Part shown: piece after piece, positions 25,984 through 35,509 of the stretch
Numbering within the stretch: the first letter of the stretch is position 1
How the letters are laid out: each line of letters opens with the position of its first letter
Assembly (NCBI RefSeq): GCF_023008245.1
Contig: NZ_CP090145.1
Location: 3,410,001 to 3,474,000, forward strand
Reading direction: 5' to 3'
Length of the DNA stretch: 64,000 bases
Origin: Flavobacterium sediminilitoris
Lineage (GTDB): Bacteria; Bacteroidota; Bacteroidia; Flavobacteriales; Flavobacteriaceae
Notes under the pieces: generated by a model
Told to the model about the DNA's origin: nothing
The model's database searches: none
The model's input: the letters and a program-made list of their open reading frames with translations, nothing else
Position numbers and translations under genes: made by a program

Positions 25984-28098
25984 ATGGAAATATATGTTAT
26001 TAAAAGAAACGGCGATTATAAACTTTATGAAAGTTATAAAATAAAAGATGCAATCGAGAAGAGCTTTAATAGTGTAACTGTTCCGTATGATGAAAGTATT
26101 TATAAAACAGTACTAAACCAAATTGAACAAAAAGAAGTTTGGGCGGTTGAAGATATTCAAGATTGCATTGAAAAAACGCTGTTTGAAAAAGGATATTTTG
26201 ATGTAATGCGTTCTTTTATGTTATTTCGTCATACTCGAAAACTACAAAGAGAACATGTAGATGGTTTAAACGATGACACTACTTATGTAGATAGCACACA
26301 AACTATTGAAGAATACATTTTTCAAACTGATTGGCGCATAAATGCAAATGCAAATACTTCCTATTCAAATGCAGGATTAGTAAACAATACTGCGGGTAAA
26401 ATAATAGCTAATTATTGGTTAGACAAAGTTTATACTAAAGAAGAAGGCTACGCACATAGAAACGGAGATATTCACATTCATGATTTAGATTGTCTAACTG
26501 GTTATTGTGCAGGTTGGAGTTTGAGAGTGCTATTAAATGAAGGTTTTAATGGCGTTAGAGGTCGTGTAGAAAGCAAGCCTCCTTCTCATTTTAGAGAAGC
26601 ACTCGGACAAATGGCTAACTTCTTGGGAATATTACAAAGTGAATGGGCAGGCGCACAAGCTTTCAGCTCATTTGACACCTATTTGGCTCCTTATGTTTTC
26701 AAAGATAATTTATCTTTTGATGAAGTTTTAAAAGCAGTTAGAAGTTTCGTTTATAATTTAAATGTTCCAGCTCGTTGGGGACAATCTCCTTTTACGAATA
26801 TTACCTTAGATTGGGTAGTTCCCTCTGACTTGAAAGAACAAGTTCCAACTAAAAATGACATTCATCTATTTAGAGGAATTAACAAACAAGTTTTATTAGA
26901 AAAAGCAAAAGAAAGAGGCGTTTCTAACTTAGAAGAAATGCGTTACGAACATTTTCAAAAAGAAATGAACCTCATCAATAAAGCTTATTATACGGTTATG
27001 ACCGAAGGCGATGCAAATGGGCAACCGTTTACTTTTCCTATTCCAACAGTAAATATCACAGAAGATTTTGATTGGGATGGAGAGAACACTGAAATCCTTT
27101 TCGAGAATACTGCTAAAATTGGTTCATCTTATTTTCAAAACTTCATAGGAAGTCAATACATTTTAAATGAAAATGGAGAAAAGATTGAAAACGAAAGTGC
27201 TTATAAACCAAATGCTGTGCGAAGTATGTGCTGTCGTTTGCAACTCGATTTACGTGAATTATTAAAACGTGGAAACGGTCTTTTTGGAAGTGCCGAAATG
27301 ACAGGAAGTATTGGTGTAGTTACTATTAATATGGCTAGACTTGGTTATCTGTACAAAAACAATAAAGAAGACTTATATCAACAATTAGATAAATTATTAG
27401 AAATTGCTAAATCTACTTTAGAGAAAAAACGTGTCTTTATTCAAGATATGTACGAAAGAGGTTTGTTTCCTTATACCAAACGTTATTTACCCCACTTTAG
27501 AAACCATTTTTCTACAATTGGAGTAAATGGAATGAACGAAATGGTTTTAAATTTTACCGATGGTATGTACGATTTAACTTCTGGTTATGGCAATGATTTT
27601 TGTTTAGACGTTTTAGATTATATCCGAAACAGAATGAAAGAATACCAAAAAGAAACAGGTAATTTGTATAATTTGGAAGCAACACCTGCCGAAGGAACTA
27701 CCTATCGATTTGCAAAAGAAGATAAAAAACGTTTTCCTGAAATTTTACAAGCAGGAATGGAAGACAATATTTATTATACGAATAGTTCACAAATACCTGT
27801 CGATTTTACTCAAGACCCATTTGAAGCTTTACTAATGCAAGATGAGTTGCAATGTAAATACACTGGAGGAACCGTACTGCATTTATACATGAATGAACGA
27901 ATAAGCTCTTCAGAAGCTTGTAAAAACTTTGTAAAAACAGTAATAACAAACTTCAAATTACCTTATATAACAGTCACACCTGTATTTAGTGTTTGTCCAA
28001 CTCATGGTTATTTAAATGGCGAACACGAATATTGTCCGAAATGCGATGAAATTTTAATTGAGAACCTTAATAACACAACTTATGAACACAAAAACTAA
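25984..28098 (+). CDS. nrdD: Anaerobic ribonucleoside-triphosphate reductase, large part
   Basis: NrdD makes deoxyribonucleotides without oxygen. The product has an ATP-cone (1-95) and the glycyl-radical barrel, with the Cys-bearing VRSMCCRLQLDLRELL segment and MTGSIGVVTINMARL. The zinc region reads VFSVCPTHGYLNGEHEYCPKCDE. It stops at residue 704, directly after the zinc region, without the C-terminal glycyl-radical loop found in ordinary NrdD. That loop is encoded in the +1 frame at 28082-28246, overlapping the end of this gene. The pair could be two subunits, a frameshifted product or a damaged gene. Confidence 0.9.
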   Translation: MEIYVIKRNGDYKLYESYKIKDAIEKSFNSVTVPYDESIYKTVLNQIEQKEVWAVEDIQDCIEKTLFEKGYFDVMRSFMLFRHTRKLQREHVDGLNDDTTYVDSTQTIEEYIFQTDWRINANANTSYSNAGLVNNTAGKIIANYWLDKVYTKEEGYAHRNGDIHIHDLDCLTGYCAGWSLRVLLNEGFNGVRGRVESKPPSHFREALGQMANFLGILQSEWAGAQAFSSFDTYLAPYVFKDNLSFDEVLKAVRSFVYNLNVPARWGQSPFTNITLDWVVPSDLKEQVPTKNDIHLFRGINKQVLLEKAKERGVSNLEEMRYEHFQKEMNLINKAYYTVMTEGDANGQPFTFPIPTVNITEDFDWDGENTEILFENTAKIGSSYFQNFIGSQYILNENGEKIENESAYKPNAVRSMCCRLQLDLRELLKRGNGLFGSAEMTGSIGVVTINMARLGYLYKNNKEDLYQQLDKLLEIAKSTLEKKRVFIQDMYERGLFPYTKRYLPHFRNHFSTIGVNGMNEMVLNFTDGMYDLTSGYGNDFCLDVLDYIRNRMKEYQKETGNLYNLEATPAEGTTYRFAKEDKKRFPEILQAGMEDNIYYTNSSQIPVDFTQDPFEALLMQDELQCKYTGGTVLHLYMNERISSSEACKNFVKTVITNFKLPYITVTPVFSVCPTHGYLNGEHEYCPKCDEILIENLNNTTYEHKN

Positions 28099-28246
28099 CG
28101 AAGTACTAGAACAAAATCAACATTTAAGAACAAAATGCTTGGTTTATACTAGAGTAATGGGATATCACAGACCTGTAGAGAGTTTCAATATTGGAAAAAA
28201 AGGCGAGCACAAACAACGTGTTCATTTTAAAGAAAATGCGTGTTAG
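28082..28246 (+). CDS. Separate glycyl-radical domain of NrdD (54 residues)
   Basis: An ATG at 28082, overlapping the nrdD 3' end by 17 bp in the +1 frame, opens a 54-codon ORF. It encodes LRTKCLVYTRVMGYHRPVES and NIGKKGEHKQRV. This aligns with the NrdD C-terminus: E. coli has RVCGYL around its radical glycine Gly681, here RVMGY with Gly27. The later N-x-GK-x-x-E-x-K-x-R-V pattern is also conserved. Reading through the frame boundary as a longer ORF from 28058 would add only eight unconserved residues. It overlaps nrdG by 7 bp, so all three are coupled. Confidence 0.8.
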   Translation: MNTKTNEVLEQNQHLRTKCLVYTRVMGYHRPVESFNIGKKGEHKQRVHFKENAC

Positions 28247-28917
28247 CAAAATCCATTTCAAATATAACACCTTTTACTCTTTTAGACTATCCACATAAAT
28301 CAGCTTGTATATTGTGGTATGCAGGCTGTAATATGAGATGTTTGTATTGTTACAATCCTGAAATAGTTTTAGGTAAAGGAACTATTTCTTTTACAGAAGT
28401 AATTTCATTTTTAAAAACAAGAATCGGATTGCTAAATGCTGTTGTTTTTAGTGGTGGAGAATGTCTTATTCATAAAAATATACTAGAACATATTGAACTA
28501 GTTAAAAAAATGGGTTTTCTTGTCAAAATAGACACAAATGGAAGTAGTCCAAAGGTTTTAAAGAAACTATTAGACGCTAGTGTAATAGATTATGTAGCCT
28601 TAGATTATAAAGCCTTACCCAATAAATTCAAAACAATTACAAAATCTAACTTGTTTGTCGAATTTGAAGCGTCATTTGAACTCTTAAAAGCTTCTAAAAT
28701 TCCATACGAAATACGAACAACTTACCATTCTGAACTTTGTACCAATGCTGATTTAATTGAAATGCAAAATTATCTTAATAACAAAGGATATACAGGTAAT
28801 TTCTATGTCCAAAATTTTAGTAACGGAAGCGAAACACTTTCTCCTTTACCTAGATCAGTCAACTTAAAAAAGAAAGATTCAGCTTCTATTAAAAATTCAA
28901 AAATTATAATTAGATAA
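28240..28917 (+). CDS. nrdG: Anaerobic ribonucleotide reductase activating enzyme
   Basis: This radical SAM enzyme of 225 residues starts with GTG. Its cluster motif C30-xxx-C34-xx-C37 (AGCNMRCLYC) is followed by the SAM-binding FSGGECLIH and the DTNG segment. NrdG generates the glycyl radical on NrdD. It overlaps the 54-residue glycyl-radical ORF and ends at a strong terminator. The sequence resembles the NrdG type with the ITPFTLLDYP start. Confidence 0.93.
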   Translation: MLAKSISNITPFTLLDYPHKSACILWYAGCNMRCLYCYNPEIVLGKGTISFTEVISFLKTRIGLLNAVVFSGGECLIHKNILEHIELVKKMGFLVKIDTNGSSPKVLKKLLDASVIDYVALDYKALPNKFKTITKSNLFVEFEASFELLKASKIPYEIRTTYHSELCTNADLIEMQNYLNNKGYTGNFYVQNFSNGSETLSPLPRSVNLKKKDSASIKNSKIIIR

Positions 28918-28950
28918 AAAATACCGAAAACAATGTTTCGGTATTTTTTT
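28916..28950. terminator. Bidirectional terminator after nrdG
   Basis: A 14-bp stem (AAAAAATACCGAAA and TTTCGGTATTTTTT, loop ACAATG) lies between the convergent nrdG and small membrane protein genes, overlapping the stop of the latter. Confidence 0.9.
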
Positions 28951-29194
28951 ATGCACTTTTATTTCCTTTTGGTAAATAATACAACCAACTAAACCCTATT
29001 AAAAACAACACTAGTGATGCTATAAAGGCAGGTATTAATATTTCCCTATTATCATCTAAAGCATTGTTTAATGCTGTATAAAGCAGCCAAATTTGCAAAG
29101 TAACATTCAGTATTAATATAAATATTAATGTTGATAATATGGTATTCAACTTATTTGGATTCGCTTTGTTCTGACTTGTTCTGAAATTACTCAT
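28949..29194 (-). CDS. Small two-helix membrane protein of the nitrate reductase operon
   Basis: The 81-residue protein has two hydrophobic helices (about 20-42 and 54-74) with short polar ends. It is the last gene of the nitrate reductase operon, 16 bp after the Rieske gene. I recall a Bacteroidota family of this shape (possibly DUF6755) beside Rieske proteins, but this is not checked. It may anchor or stabilise the membrane part of the complex. Confidence 0.65.
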   Translation of the reverse strand: MSNFRTSQNKANPNKLNTILSTLIFILILNVTLQIWLLYTALNNALDDNREILIPAFIASLVLFLIGFSWLYYLPKGNKSA

Positions 29195-29210
29195 AGTTTT
29201 ACTTTTTAAA

Positions 29211-29717
29211 TTAGCTTATCGCTTCTTGGAATGATTTTACAAAAACACCCGTTTCTTTAAAAAATACTTCTAATCTTGGTAAAGCTCTTGGCGGTGGGCC
29301 TTGTAGAACTTCTCCTGTCATAGCATCAAAATAACCTTTATGACAAGGACATTCAATTTTTCCAGAACCAGGTTCATAAAACACAGAACAAGATAAATGT
29401 GTACATTTTTGTTCGTACGCTCTAAATTCGCCATTTTCTAAATGAATAAGAATATAGGGAACTGTGCTTCCTTCAATAACAAAACCTCTAGTTCCTCCAA
29501 CAGGTATTTCCTCTTTTTCACATACATAATGTTCCCCTGCTACTTTTTCTTTAGGGTCTAAATAGGCTTTTGCAGCTACTAAACCACTTCCAACCATTAA
29601 ACCACCAGATACTAATGTTAAAAATTTAGCAAAATCACGACGGCTAACTTGTGTTGCATCTTGTTTATGAATAGGAAAATCTTTTTTCCAATTTTCATTA
29701 TTATTTTTATCAGGCAT
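29211..29717 (-). CDS. Rieske [2Fe-2S] protein with twin-arginine signal
   Basis: The 168-residue protein has a Tat motif (SRRDFAKFL, 25-33) followed by a hydrophobic stretch, then a Rieske domain. Ligands are C105-T-H107 and C123/H126. The extra cysteines C110 and C125 give the CTHLSC and CPCHKG boxes of true high-potential Rieske proteins with the internal disulfide. It should be anchored in the membrane facing the periplasm. It lies 9 bp after the ferredoxin gene in the nitrate reductase operon and may take electrons from menaquinol. Confidence 0.92.
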   Translation of the reverse strand: MPDKNNNENWKKDFPIHKQDATQVSRRDFAKFLTLVSGGLMVGSGLVAAKAYLDPKEKVAGEHYVCEKEEIPVGGTRGFVIEGSTVPYILIHLENGEFRAYEQKCTHLSCSVFYEPGSGKIECPCHKGYFDAMTGEVLQGPPPRALPRLEVFFKETGVFVKSFQEAIS

Positions 29718-29726
29718 AACTTAAGT

Positions 29727-30296
29727 TTAATATATTATTAATTCATTACTACCTTTCGGCATCATGATATTTACTTTTGTATTGACAACTTCTTTTCCAA
29801 AAACAAAAGTGTTTACTGGAGAACTGTTAGGACGCATTTCTTGAATTTCTTCTCTTGTACCATAAAATAAAGCACCACTTGGACAAACGGTTGCACACAT
29901 TGGTTTTTTACCAACGCTTGTTCTATCGTAACACATAGTACACTTCATCATTAAGTCATATTCTTCTACTTTTTTTGGTACTCCAAACGGACAAGCAATT
30001 ACACAGTTGGAACAACCAATACATCTTTCTGTATTTGCAGTATGTACAATTCCGAATTCATCTTTAGAAATAGCATCCGCAGGACAAACACTTGCACAAA
30101 CAGGATCATCGCAATGCATACAAACTTGTACTGTTGTTTGAATCGTTTCAGAACGTTCCACATAATTGACATGAATCATAGAATCTTGTCCATTTGTTTC
30201 ACATTCCGCACAAGCCATTTCACAAGCTTTACAACCAATGCAACGTTGCATATCTACAAAAAATTCTTCATTTTTATTAAAATTGGTATAATTCAT
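29727..30296 (-). CDS. Four-cluster 4Fe-4S ferredoxin subunit
   Basis: The 189-residue subunit has four cysteine groups: [40 protein letters not shown] and CTMCYDR with PMCATVCP. This is the DmsB/NrfC/FdhB type that carries electrons between a quinone-linked subunit and a molybdopterin enzyme. It has no signal peptide, so it is cytoplasmic like the catalytic subunit encoded 18 bp upstream. Confidence 0.93.
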   Translation of the reverse strand: MNYTNFNKNEEFFVDMQRCIGCKACEMACAECETNGQDSMIHVNYVERSETIQTTVQVCMHCDDPVCASVCPADAISKDEFGIVHTANTERCIGCSNCVIACPFGVPKKVEEYDLMMKCTMCYDRTSVGKKPMCATVCPSGALFYGTREEIQEMRPNSSPVNTFVFGKEVVNTKVNIMMPKGSNELIIY

Positions 30297-30314
30297 ATTT
30301 TAATTTTTTATAGA

Positions 30315-32531
30315 TTAAATACTAGCGTATGCTTTCGTTTCACTTGATGGTTTTGCTTGTTGTCTTAAAGGTTCTAGTTTACAAGCAGAGACTTTAAATT
30401 CTGGAATTTTTGAAATAGGATCCAAAGTTCCAGGTGTTAATAAATTAGCCGATTTTAATCCAGACCAATGGTAAGGAATAAATACCGTGTCTTTACGAAT
30501 AGTTTCTACAATATTTGCAGGAAATATAGCTTCACCTCTTCGAGTACTTACTTTAATTAATTCATTTTGTTGAATACCATATTTTGCAGCCAATTCTGGA
30601 TGAATTTCTAATAATGGTTCTGGATATTGGTCAACTAATTTTCCAATTCTACGTGTCTGTGTTCCACTTAAATATTGTGAAACTACACGACCAGTTGTTA
30701 ATGTTACTGGATAATTTTCATCTGTAACTTCACCTGGTAATTTATAAGGAGCTGGGTTAAAGTGTGCTTTACCATCTGGTGTTTTAAACTTTTTATCTTC
30801 CCAAAGTCTTGGAGTTCCTGGATGATCTTCCGTAGGACATGGCCAAAACATTCCCATATTATCTTCAATTCTTTTATACGTAATTCCGTTATAATCGGCA
30901 GTACCTCCTTTAGAAGCAACTCTTAATTCATTAAAAATAGCTTCATTATCATCATAAGTAAACTTATCTTTTACACCTAATCTTTCTGCTAATTCTAATA
31001 GAATAGAAGTATCTGTTCTTGCATCTCCTGGTGGAGTTACTGCTTGACGAATTCTAATTACTCTACCTTCGGCAGAAGTTGTTGTTCCTTCTTCTTCTTC
31101 CTGTAATGAACCTGCTAAAACAATGTCAGCATGACGAGCCGTTTCGTTTAAGAAAAAGTCGATACATACATAATATTCTAATTTTTCTAAAGCTTCACGA
31201 ACGTAATTACTATTTGGTAAAGAAACCAATGGGTTAAAACATAAAGAAATTAAACCTTTTATTTCACCTCTATGAATGGCTTCAATAATTTCATAAGCAG
31301 ATAATCCTTTTCCAGGCAAATCTTTTTCATCTATACCCCAAACTTCAGAAATATATTTTCTGTGTTCTGGGTTTTCAATATCTCTATTTCCAGGTAATTG
31401 ATCACATTTGTGTCCGTGTTCTCTACCACCTTGACCATTTCCTTGACCAGTAATGGTTCCATAACCACAATAAGGTCTTCCAATTCTACCAGTTGCTAAT
31501 ACTAAATTGATACAACCTAAAACATTATCAACTCCTTTAGAATGATGTTCAATTCCTCTTGCATGTAATAAGAAACTTGTTTTGGCTTTACCCCAAAGTT
31601 CAGCAGCTTCTTTAATTTTTTCTTTTTTAATTCCTGTTACTTCTTCTGCCCATTCTAATGTATACTCTTTTACAGCATCGATAGTCATATCAAATCCTGA
31701 AGTATAATTATCAATAAAATCATGATCTAACATATCGTTATCAACCAAATATTTTAACATTGCCCCATATAAAGCTGAATCTGTTCCAGGTTTTACATTT
31801 AAATGCACATCAGCAGTTCTTGCTAACGGAATAACACGAGGATCAACAACAATAAGTTTTGCACCTCTATCACGTGCTTTCCATATCCAATGTGTTAATG
31901 TTGGGAAAGTTTCACTAATATTCGCTCCAGCGACAATAATAACTTCAGCATATTCTAAATCTGCATACGTATTAGAAGCTCGGTCTAAACCAAAAGCTTT
32001 TTTGTTTCCAGCACCAGCACTTACCATACACAAACGACCGTTATAATCTAGATTTTTTGTTTTAAGTGCTATACGAGCAAATTTACCAACCAAATAACTT
32101 TTTTCATTAGTTAAAGAAACTCCAGATAACATAGAAAAAGCATCATTTCCGTATTTTTCTTGAATACGTTTAATTTCTGAAACCGTTTTATCCATAGCTT
32201 CATTCCAAGAAATTGGTTCAAAACCTTTACCTTCTACTCGTTTTATAGGACTTAAAAGTCTGTCTGGATGATTATTTTGTAAGTAGCGTTGCACACCTTT
32301 TGGACACAATCTTCCTTCGTTAAAAGGAAATTCCATCCATGGTTCAAAACCTACTACTTTATTGGTTTTTACTAATAATTTTATTCCGCATTGCATACCA
32401 CAAAAGCAACAATGCGTTTCAACCACTTTATCTGGTTCGTCCCTTCCTTCATATCCATCTTTTGGTGAATAATTTAAATGAGGTCCAAATTCTTCTATAA
32501 TTTTTTCTGCTGAAACAGGTAATTTTGCCAT
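30315..32531 (-). CDS. NarB/NasC-like molybdopterin nitrate reductase catalytic subunit
   Basis: A bis-MGD oxidoreductase of 738 residues. The N-terminal [4Fe-4S] site is C41-xx-C44-xxx-C48 plus C76 (GRLCPKG). The likely Mo ligand is C168 in [12 protein letters not shown], as in Nap/Nas enzymes. No Tat signal is present, so it acts in the cytoplasm, which agrees with the two NarK transporters encoded upstream. It resembles assimilatory NarB/NasC, but the operon gives it a ferredoxin, a Rieske protein and a b-type cytochrome-like partner, implying a respiratory role. A related formate or other molybdoenzyme is the alternative. Confidence 0.85.
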   Translation of the reverse strand: MAKLPVSAEKIIEEFGPHLNYSPKDGYEGRDEPDKVVETHCCFCGMQCGIKLLVKTNKVVGFEPWMEFPFNEGRLCPKGVQRYLQNNHPDRLLSPIKRVEGKGFEPISWNEAMDKTVSEIKRIQEKYGNDAFSMLSGVSLTNEKSYLVGKFARIALKTKNLDYNGRLCMVSAGAGNKKAFGLDRASNTYADLEYAEVIIVAGANISETFPTLTHWIWKARDRGAKLIVVDPRVIPLARTADVHLNVKPGTDSALYGAMLKYLVDNDMLDHDFIDNYTSGFDMTIDAVKEYTLEWAEEVTGIKKEKIKEAAELWGKAKTSFLLHARGIEHHSKGVDNVLGCINLVLATGRIGRPYCGYGTITGQGNGQGGREHGHKCDQLPGNRDIENPEHRKYISEVWGIDEKDLPGKGLSAYEIIEAIHRGEIKGLISLCFNPLVSLPNSNYVREALEKLEYYVCIDFFLNETARHADIVLAGSLQEEEEGTTTSAEGRVIRIRQAVTPPGDARTDTSILLELAERLGVKDKFTYDDNEAIFNELRVASKGGTADYNGITYKRIEDNMGMFWPCPTEDHPGTPRLWEDKKFKTPDGKAHFNPAPYKLPGEVTDENYPVTLTTGRVVSQYLSGTQTRRIGKLVDQYPEPLLEIHPELAAKYGIQQNELIKVSTRRGEAIFPANIVETIRKDTVFIPYHWSGLKSANLLTPGTLDPISKIPEFKVSACKLEPLRQQAKPSSETKAYASI

Positions 32532-32608
32532 GTCTTTATATTTTCTGTTCTTGTTTTTTTAAGTGTTCTGATTAAATCTCAACTGTAAACTATATTCACA
32601 AACTGTGT

Positions 32609-32631
32609 CTGAACACTAAAAACTGAACACT
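32609..32631. repeat. Short direct repeat CTGAACACT in intergenic spacer
   Basis: Two exact 9-bp copies (32609-32617 and 32623-32631) lie in the 113-bp gap before the nitrate reductase gene. Such CTGAACACT words are common in flavobacterial spacers from memory. No promoter box of the TGAT type is seen here. Confidence 0.4.
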
Positions 32632-32644
32632 GATTACTTATAAA

Positions 32645-33694
32645 CTATCCAAATAATTTTCCACCCTCTTGTCTAGCTTTCAAATGTGCTTGAGCTAAAC
32701 GCGATCTTTTTCCTTCTGGGCTTAAATCTAAATGTGAACTCCCATCTTCTCTATCGAAATTGAAACCTAATTCTTTTGTAACAATTTTTAAGTCATTAAC
32801 ATGAAGATTTGTTGTAAACTCTTTACCAGTATGTTCACAAATTGCCATTCCTTGCTTCATTCCTTCTTTCTTGTAAATATGAGCACCAATTTGTGCTGGT
32901 CTTTGAATAATATGAAAGAATTTTCCAAACGGAATCCAAATAAGAAACATAATTACGGTAACCGCATGCGTAACTGCAAGAAAATCAAAGGCAAAACCTT
33001 TCATAAATTGGTATGAATAGGTTAATCCCAAACCTGTTACTGAGATTGCAATTAATAAAATTAAAGGAAGTAAATCTCCTTCAAAAGTTTGTGTTGCAAT
33101 TAAACCAGGGTTTGTAAGACGTCTTCTCAAATAATAAAGAGAACCTAAAATTACCAACCAAGAAGACCAATTTAAAGCATGGAATGTTAAAAACGCAATA
33201 ACTGAACCCAACTTAAATGACATTATGTGGAAACCAAAAAAATGAGCTTCATAAATATCAATTCCTCCTGGAGCCAACGTAAAATGAATCCATCCAAAAG
33301 TCAAAGGAATTGTAATTAAAAAAGCAGAAGTACAACCAACAGCTATCATAAAATGGGCAATCCAACGGTACTTTCCTCTAGGATAAATAAATTTTTGGAA
33401 AGCAATATTTTCAATCGATTCTTTAGAAACAAACCAAAGATGAGAAAACACTTTTCCTGTTACTAAGTAACTAACTCCTCTTTTAAAATATATCCATGTT
33501 GGAGGACGTTGTAACCAAACAGAATAGCGATATACAATACCAAAAAAAGCAAATAGTGTCCCAAATAAATAGGTAATTAATGCAGCATCGAAGTTTTGTA
33601 AATTTCTAGATCCGAAAAACACCAAAGAAATCATAAAAACAGATAAAGCTGTAGCTATGAGCAATGCTTTTGTATTAAATGTTTTGTTCTTCAT
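32645..33694 (-). CDS. Membrane cytochrome b-like (NarI/DsrM-like) subunit
   Basis: The ATG at 33694 is preferred; the longer frame adds 22 charged residues before the first helix. The protein (349 residues) has six to seven hydrophobic helices. Paired histidines could bind haem b: HFMIAVGCTS, EAHFFGFHIMSF, FHALNWSSW and HAVTVIMF, followed by FGKFFHIIQRPAQ, typical of NarI/HdrE/DsrM proteins. A cytoplasmic tail of about 75 residues follows. It is probably the quinone-reactive membrane part of the nitrate reductase complex. Confidence 0.75.
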   Translation of the reverse strand: MKNKTFNTKALLIATALSVFMISLVFFGSRNLQNFDAALITYLFGTLFAFFGIVYRYSVWLQRPPTWIYFKRGVSYLVTGKVFSHLWFVSKESIENIAFQKFIYPRGKYRWIAHFMIAVGCTSAFLITIPLTFGWIHFTLAPGGIDIYEAHFFGFHIMSFKLGSVIAFLTFHALNWSSWLVILGSLYYLRRRLTNPGLIATQTFEGDLLPLILLIAISVTGLGLTYSYQFMKGFAFDFLAVTHAVTVIMFLIWIPFGKFFHIIQRPAQIGAHIYKKEGMKQGMAICEHTGKEFTTNLHVNDLKIVTKELGFNFDREDGSSHLDLSPEGKRSRLAQAHLKARQEGGKLFG

Positions 33695-33832
33695 TTGTAT
33701 ACTATAATTTGTTTTAGTGAGATAAAATTCATCTTCAAAAAAGACAAATTTTACCATCATTTAAATATAATAAAAATTTATAACTTATTCTTTCACAAAC
33801 ACTTCTGTTATGAAAAGAATTATTATAATTAT

Positions 33833-35461
33833 TTATGGATTATCCACTTCTCTTTTAGGTCCTTGATAATACCACCAGTTCAGAATTAAGCAAATTAAAT
33901 AATAAACTGCAAAACCATATAACGCATATTCAGGCGTTCCAGCAGTTACTTGTTGTCCAAATACATTAGGAATAATAAATGCTCCATAAGCAGCAATTGC
34001 AGCTGTCCAGCCTAATACAGGACCTGCTTTTTCTTTACTAAAAATATAAGGAATACTTCTAAAAGTAGATCCGTTTCCAATACCAGTTGTTAAGAATAAA
34101 ACCATAAATGCACCGAAAAATGGCCACCAATATGATTCTGGAGTTTCAGAACCTCTTGCTTGTACAACATAATAAGCAACTGTTAATGCAGCTATAATTT
34201 GAAAAATAGTACTCCACATTGTAATTTTTGCTCCACTATTCACTTTATCAGAAAGAATTCCTCCAATTGGTCTAACTAAAGCGCCAAAGAGTGGTCCTAA
34301 GAATGCCCAAAGCATAATGTTAGGAGCATTAGGGTTTACCCATTCTGGATCAACTGGATTTGAATACACAAATATATCTTGCGCTAATTTTGGAAATACC
34401 ATTGAAAACCCAATAAATGAACCGAAAGTCATGGTATAAATAATTGTCATTATCCAATTGTGTTTGTCACCCAATATTGAAAATTGTTTATTAAGATTCT
34501 CTTTTATATCAGCAGGAGTTCCATATTTCATTAATAAAACAGTAAGAACAATTACTATGGGAAGTACTATCCACATTGCAGAATCTTTCATTCCAAATGA
34601 TTCCCAAGGAATTCCAACTAACATAAAAGCACCAATACCAGCTGCTATTAAACCTAACATTATCATATATAATGTTTTTGAAATTCCTTTTGCAGTATTT
34701 GGCATACTTGGAGTTCCTGTAGATACATTATTCATTCCGAAAAATGCAGCTAAAGAAGCTAATATAATAAGCGGAACCCAAATCCATGCTGCATTTTGCA
34801 TCCCTTCAAAAGGAGCTCCTTTCGCTGTTGCAATTGCACCAGCTGTTCCACCAAATAAAGAGAATGTTACAATAAACGGAATTGTTTTTTGCATCACTGC
34901 AACTCCCAAGTTACCTAGTCCTGCATTCATACCTAATGCATATCCTTGTGCTTTTTTAGGGAAAAAGAATGAGATATTACTCATTGAAGAAGAGAAATTA
35001 CCACCACCAAGTCCAGATAATAAGGCCATAATAGCAAAGAATAAATATGGTGAATTTACATCAGACAAGGCTATTCCTGTTCCTACTGCTGGAATAAGTA
35101 ATAATGCGGTTGTTATAAAAACTACATTTCTACCACCACCTAATGAAATCAAAAAAGAGTTAGGTAATCGCAAAGTTGCTCCTGCTAAACCTGCAATTGC
35201 TGGTAACGTATAGTAAAGATTATTTACTTCTTTTAATGCATTTACATAGGCTTCAGTTCCTACCACAAGTCCATCGGTCATTCCGAAATTGAAGCCAAAT
35301 TCTTTCATGTACTTAATAAGTACGCCCCACATAATCCATACAGAGAATGCAAGTAATAATGCAGGAATAGAAGTCCATAGATTTTTATCGGCTATCTTTT
35401 TCCCTGTAGACTTCCAAAAGCCTTCGTCATCTACGTTCCAATCTTTAATATTTACTGACAT
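33833..35461 (-). CDS. narK: NarK-type nitrate/nitrite transporter (longer copy)
   Basis: The 542-residue MFS protein has about 12 helices and the nitrate signatures GGGNFSSSMSNISFFFPKKAQG and GMNAGLGNLGVAV. NarK proteins move nitrate in and nitrite out across the inner membrane. An extended loop after helix 1 (about 60-75) is present. It is the second narK of the operon, 49 bp after the first. Confidence 0.92.
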   Translation of the reverse strand: MSVNIKDWNVDDEGFWKSTGKKIADKNLWTSIPALLLAFSVWIMWGVLIKYMKEFGFNFGMTDGLVVGTEAYVNALKEVNNLYYTLPAIAGLAGATLRLPNSFLISLGGGRNVVFITTALLLIPAVGTGIALSDVNSPYLFFAIMALLSGLGGGNFSSSMSNISFFFPKKAQGYALGMNAGLGNLGVAVMQKTIPFIVTFSLFGGTAGAIATAKGAPFEGMQNAAWIWVPLIILASLAAFFGMNNVSTGTPSMPNTAKGISKTLYMIMLGLIAAGIGAFMLVGIPWESFGMKDSAMWIVLPIVIVLTVLLMKYGTPADIKENLNKQFSILGDKHNWIMTIIYTMTFGSFIGFSMVFPKLAQDIFVYSNPVDPEWVNPNAPNIMLWAFLGPLFGALVRPIGGILSDKVNSGAKITMWSTIFQIIAALTVAYYVVQARGSETPESYWWPFFGAFMVLFLTTGIGNGSTFRSIPYIFSKEKAGPVLGWTAAIAAYGAFIIPNVFGQQVTAGTPEYALYGFAVYYLICLILNWWYYQGPKREVDNP

Positions 35462-35509
35462 AAAATTATTATTAAATTTATAACTAATTAGGTAGCATTA
35501 ATTGTACTA

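Noticed and set aside
34458..35213. A 251-codon plus-strand ORF inside narK
   Set aside because: It is the reverse-strand shadow of a well-supported NarK coding region and has no family resemblance or promoter.
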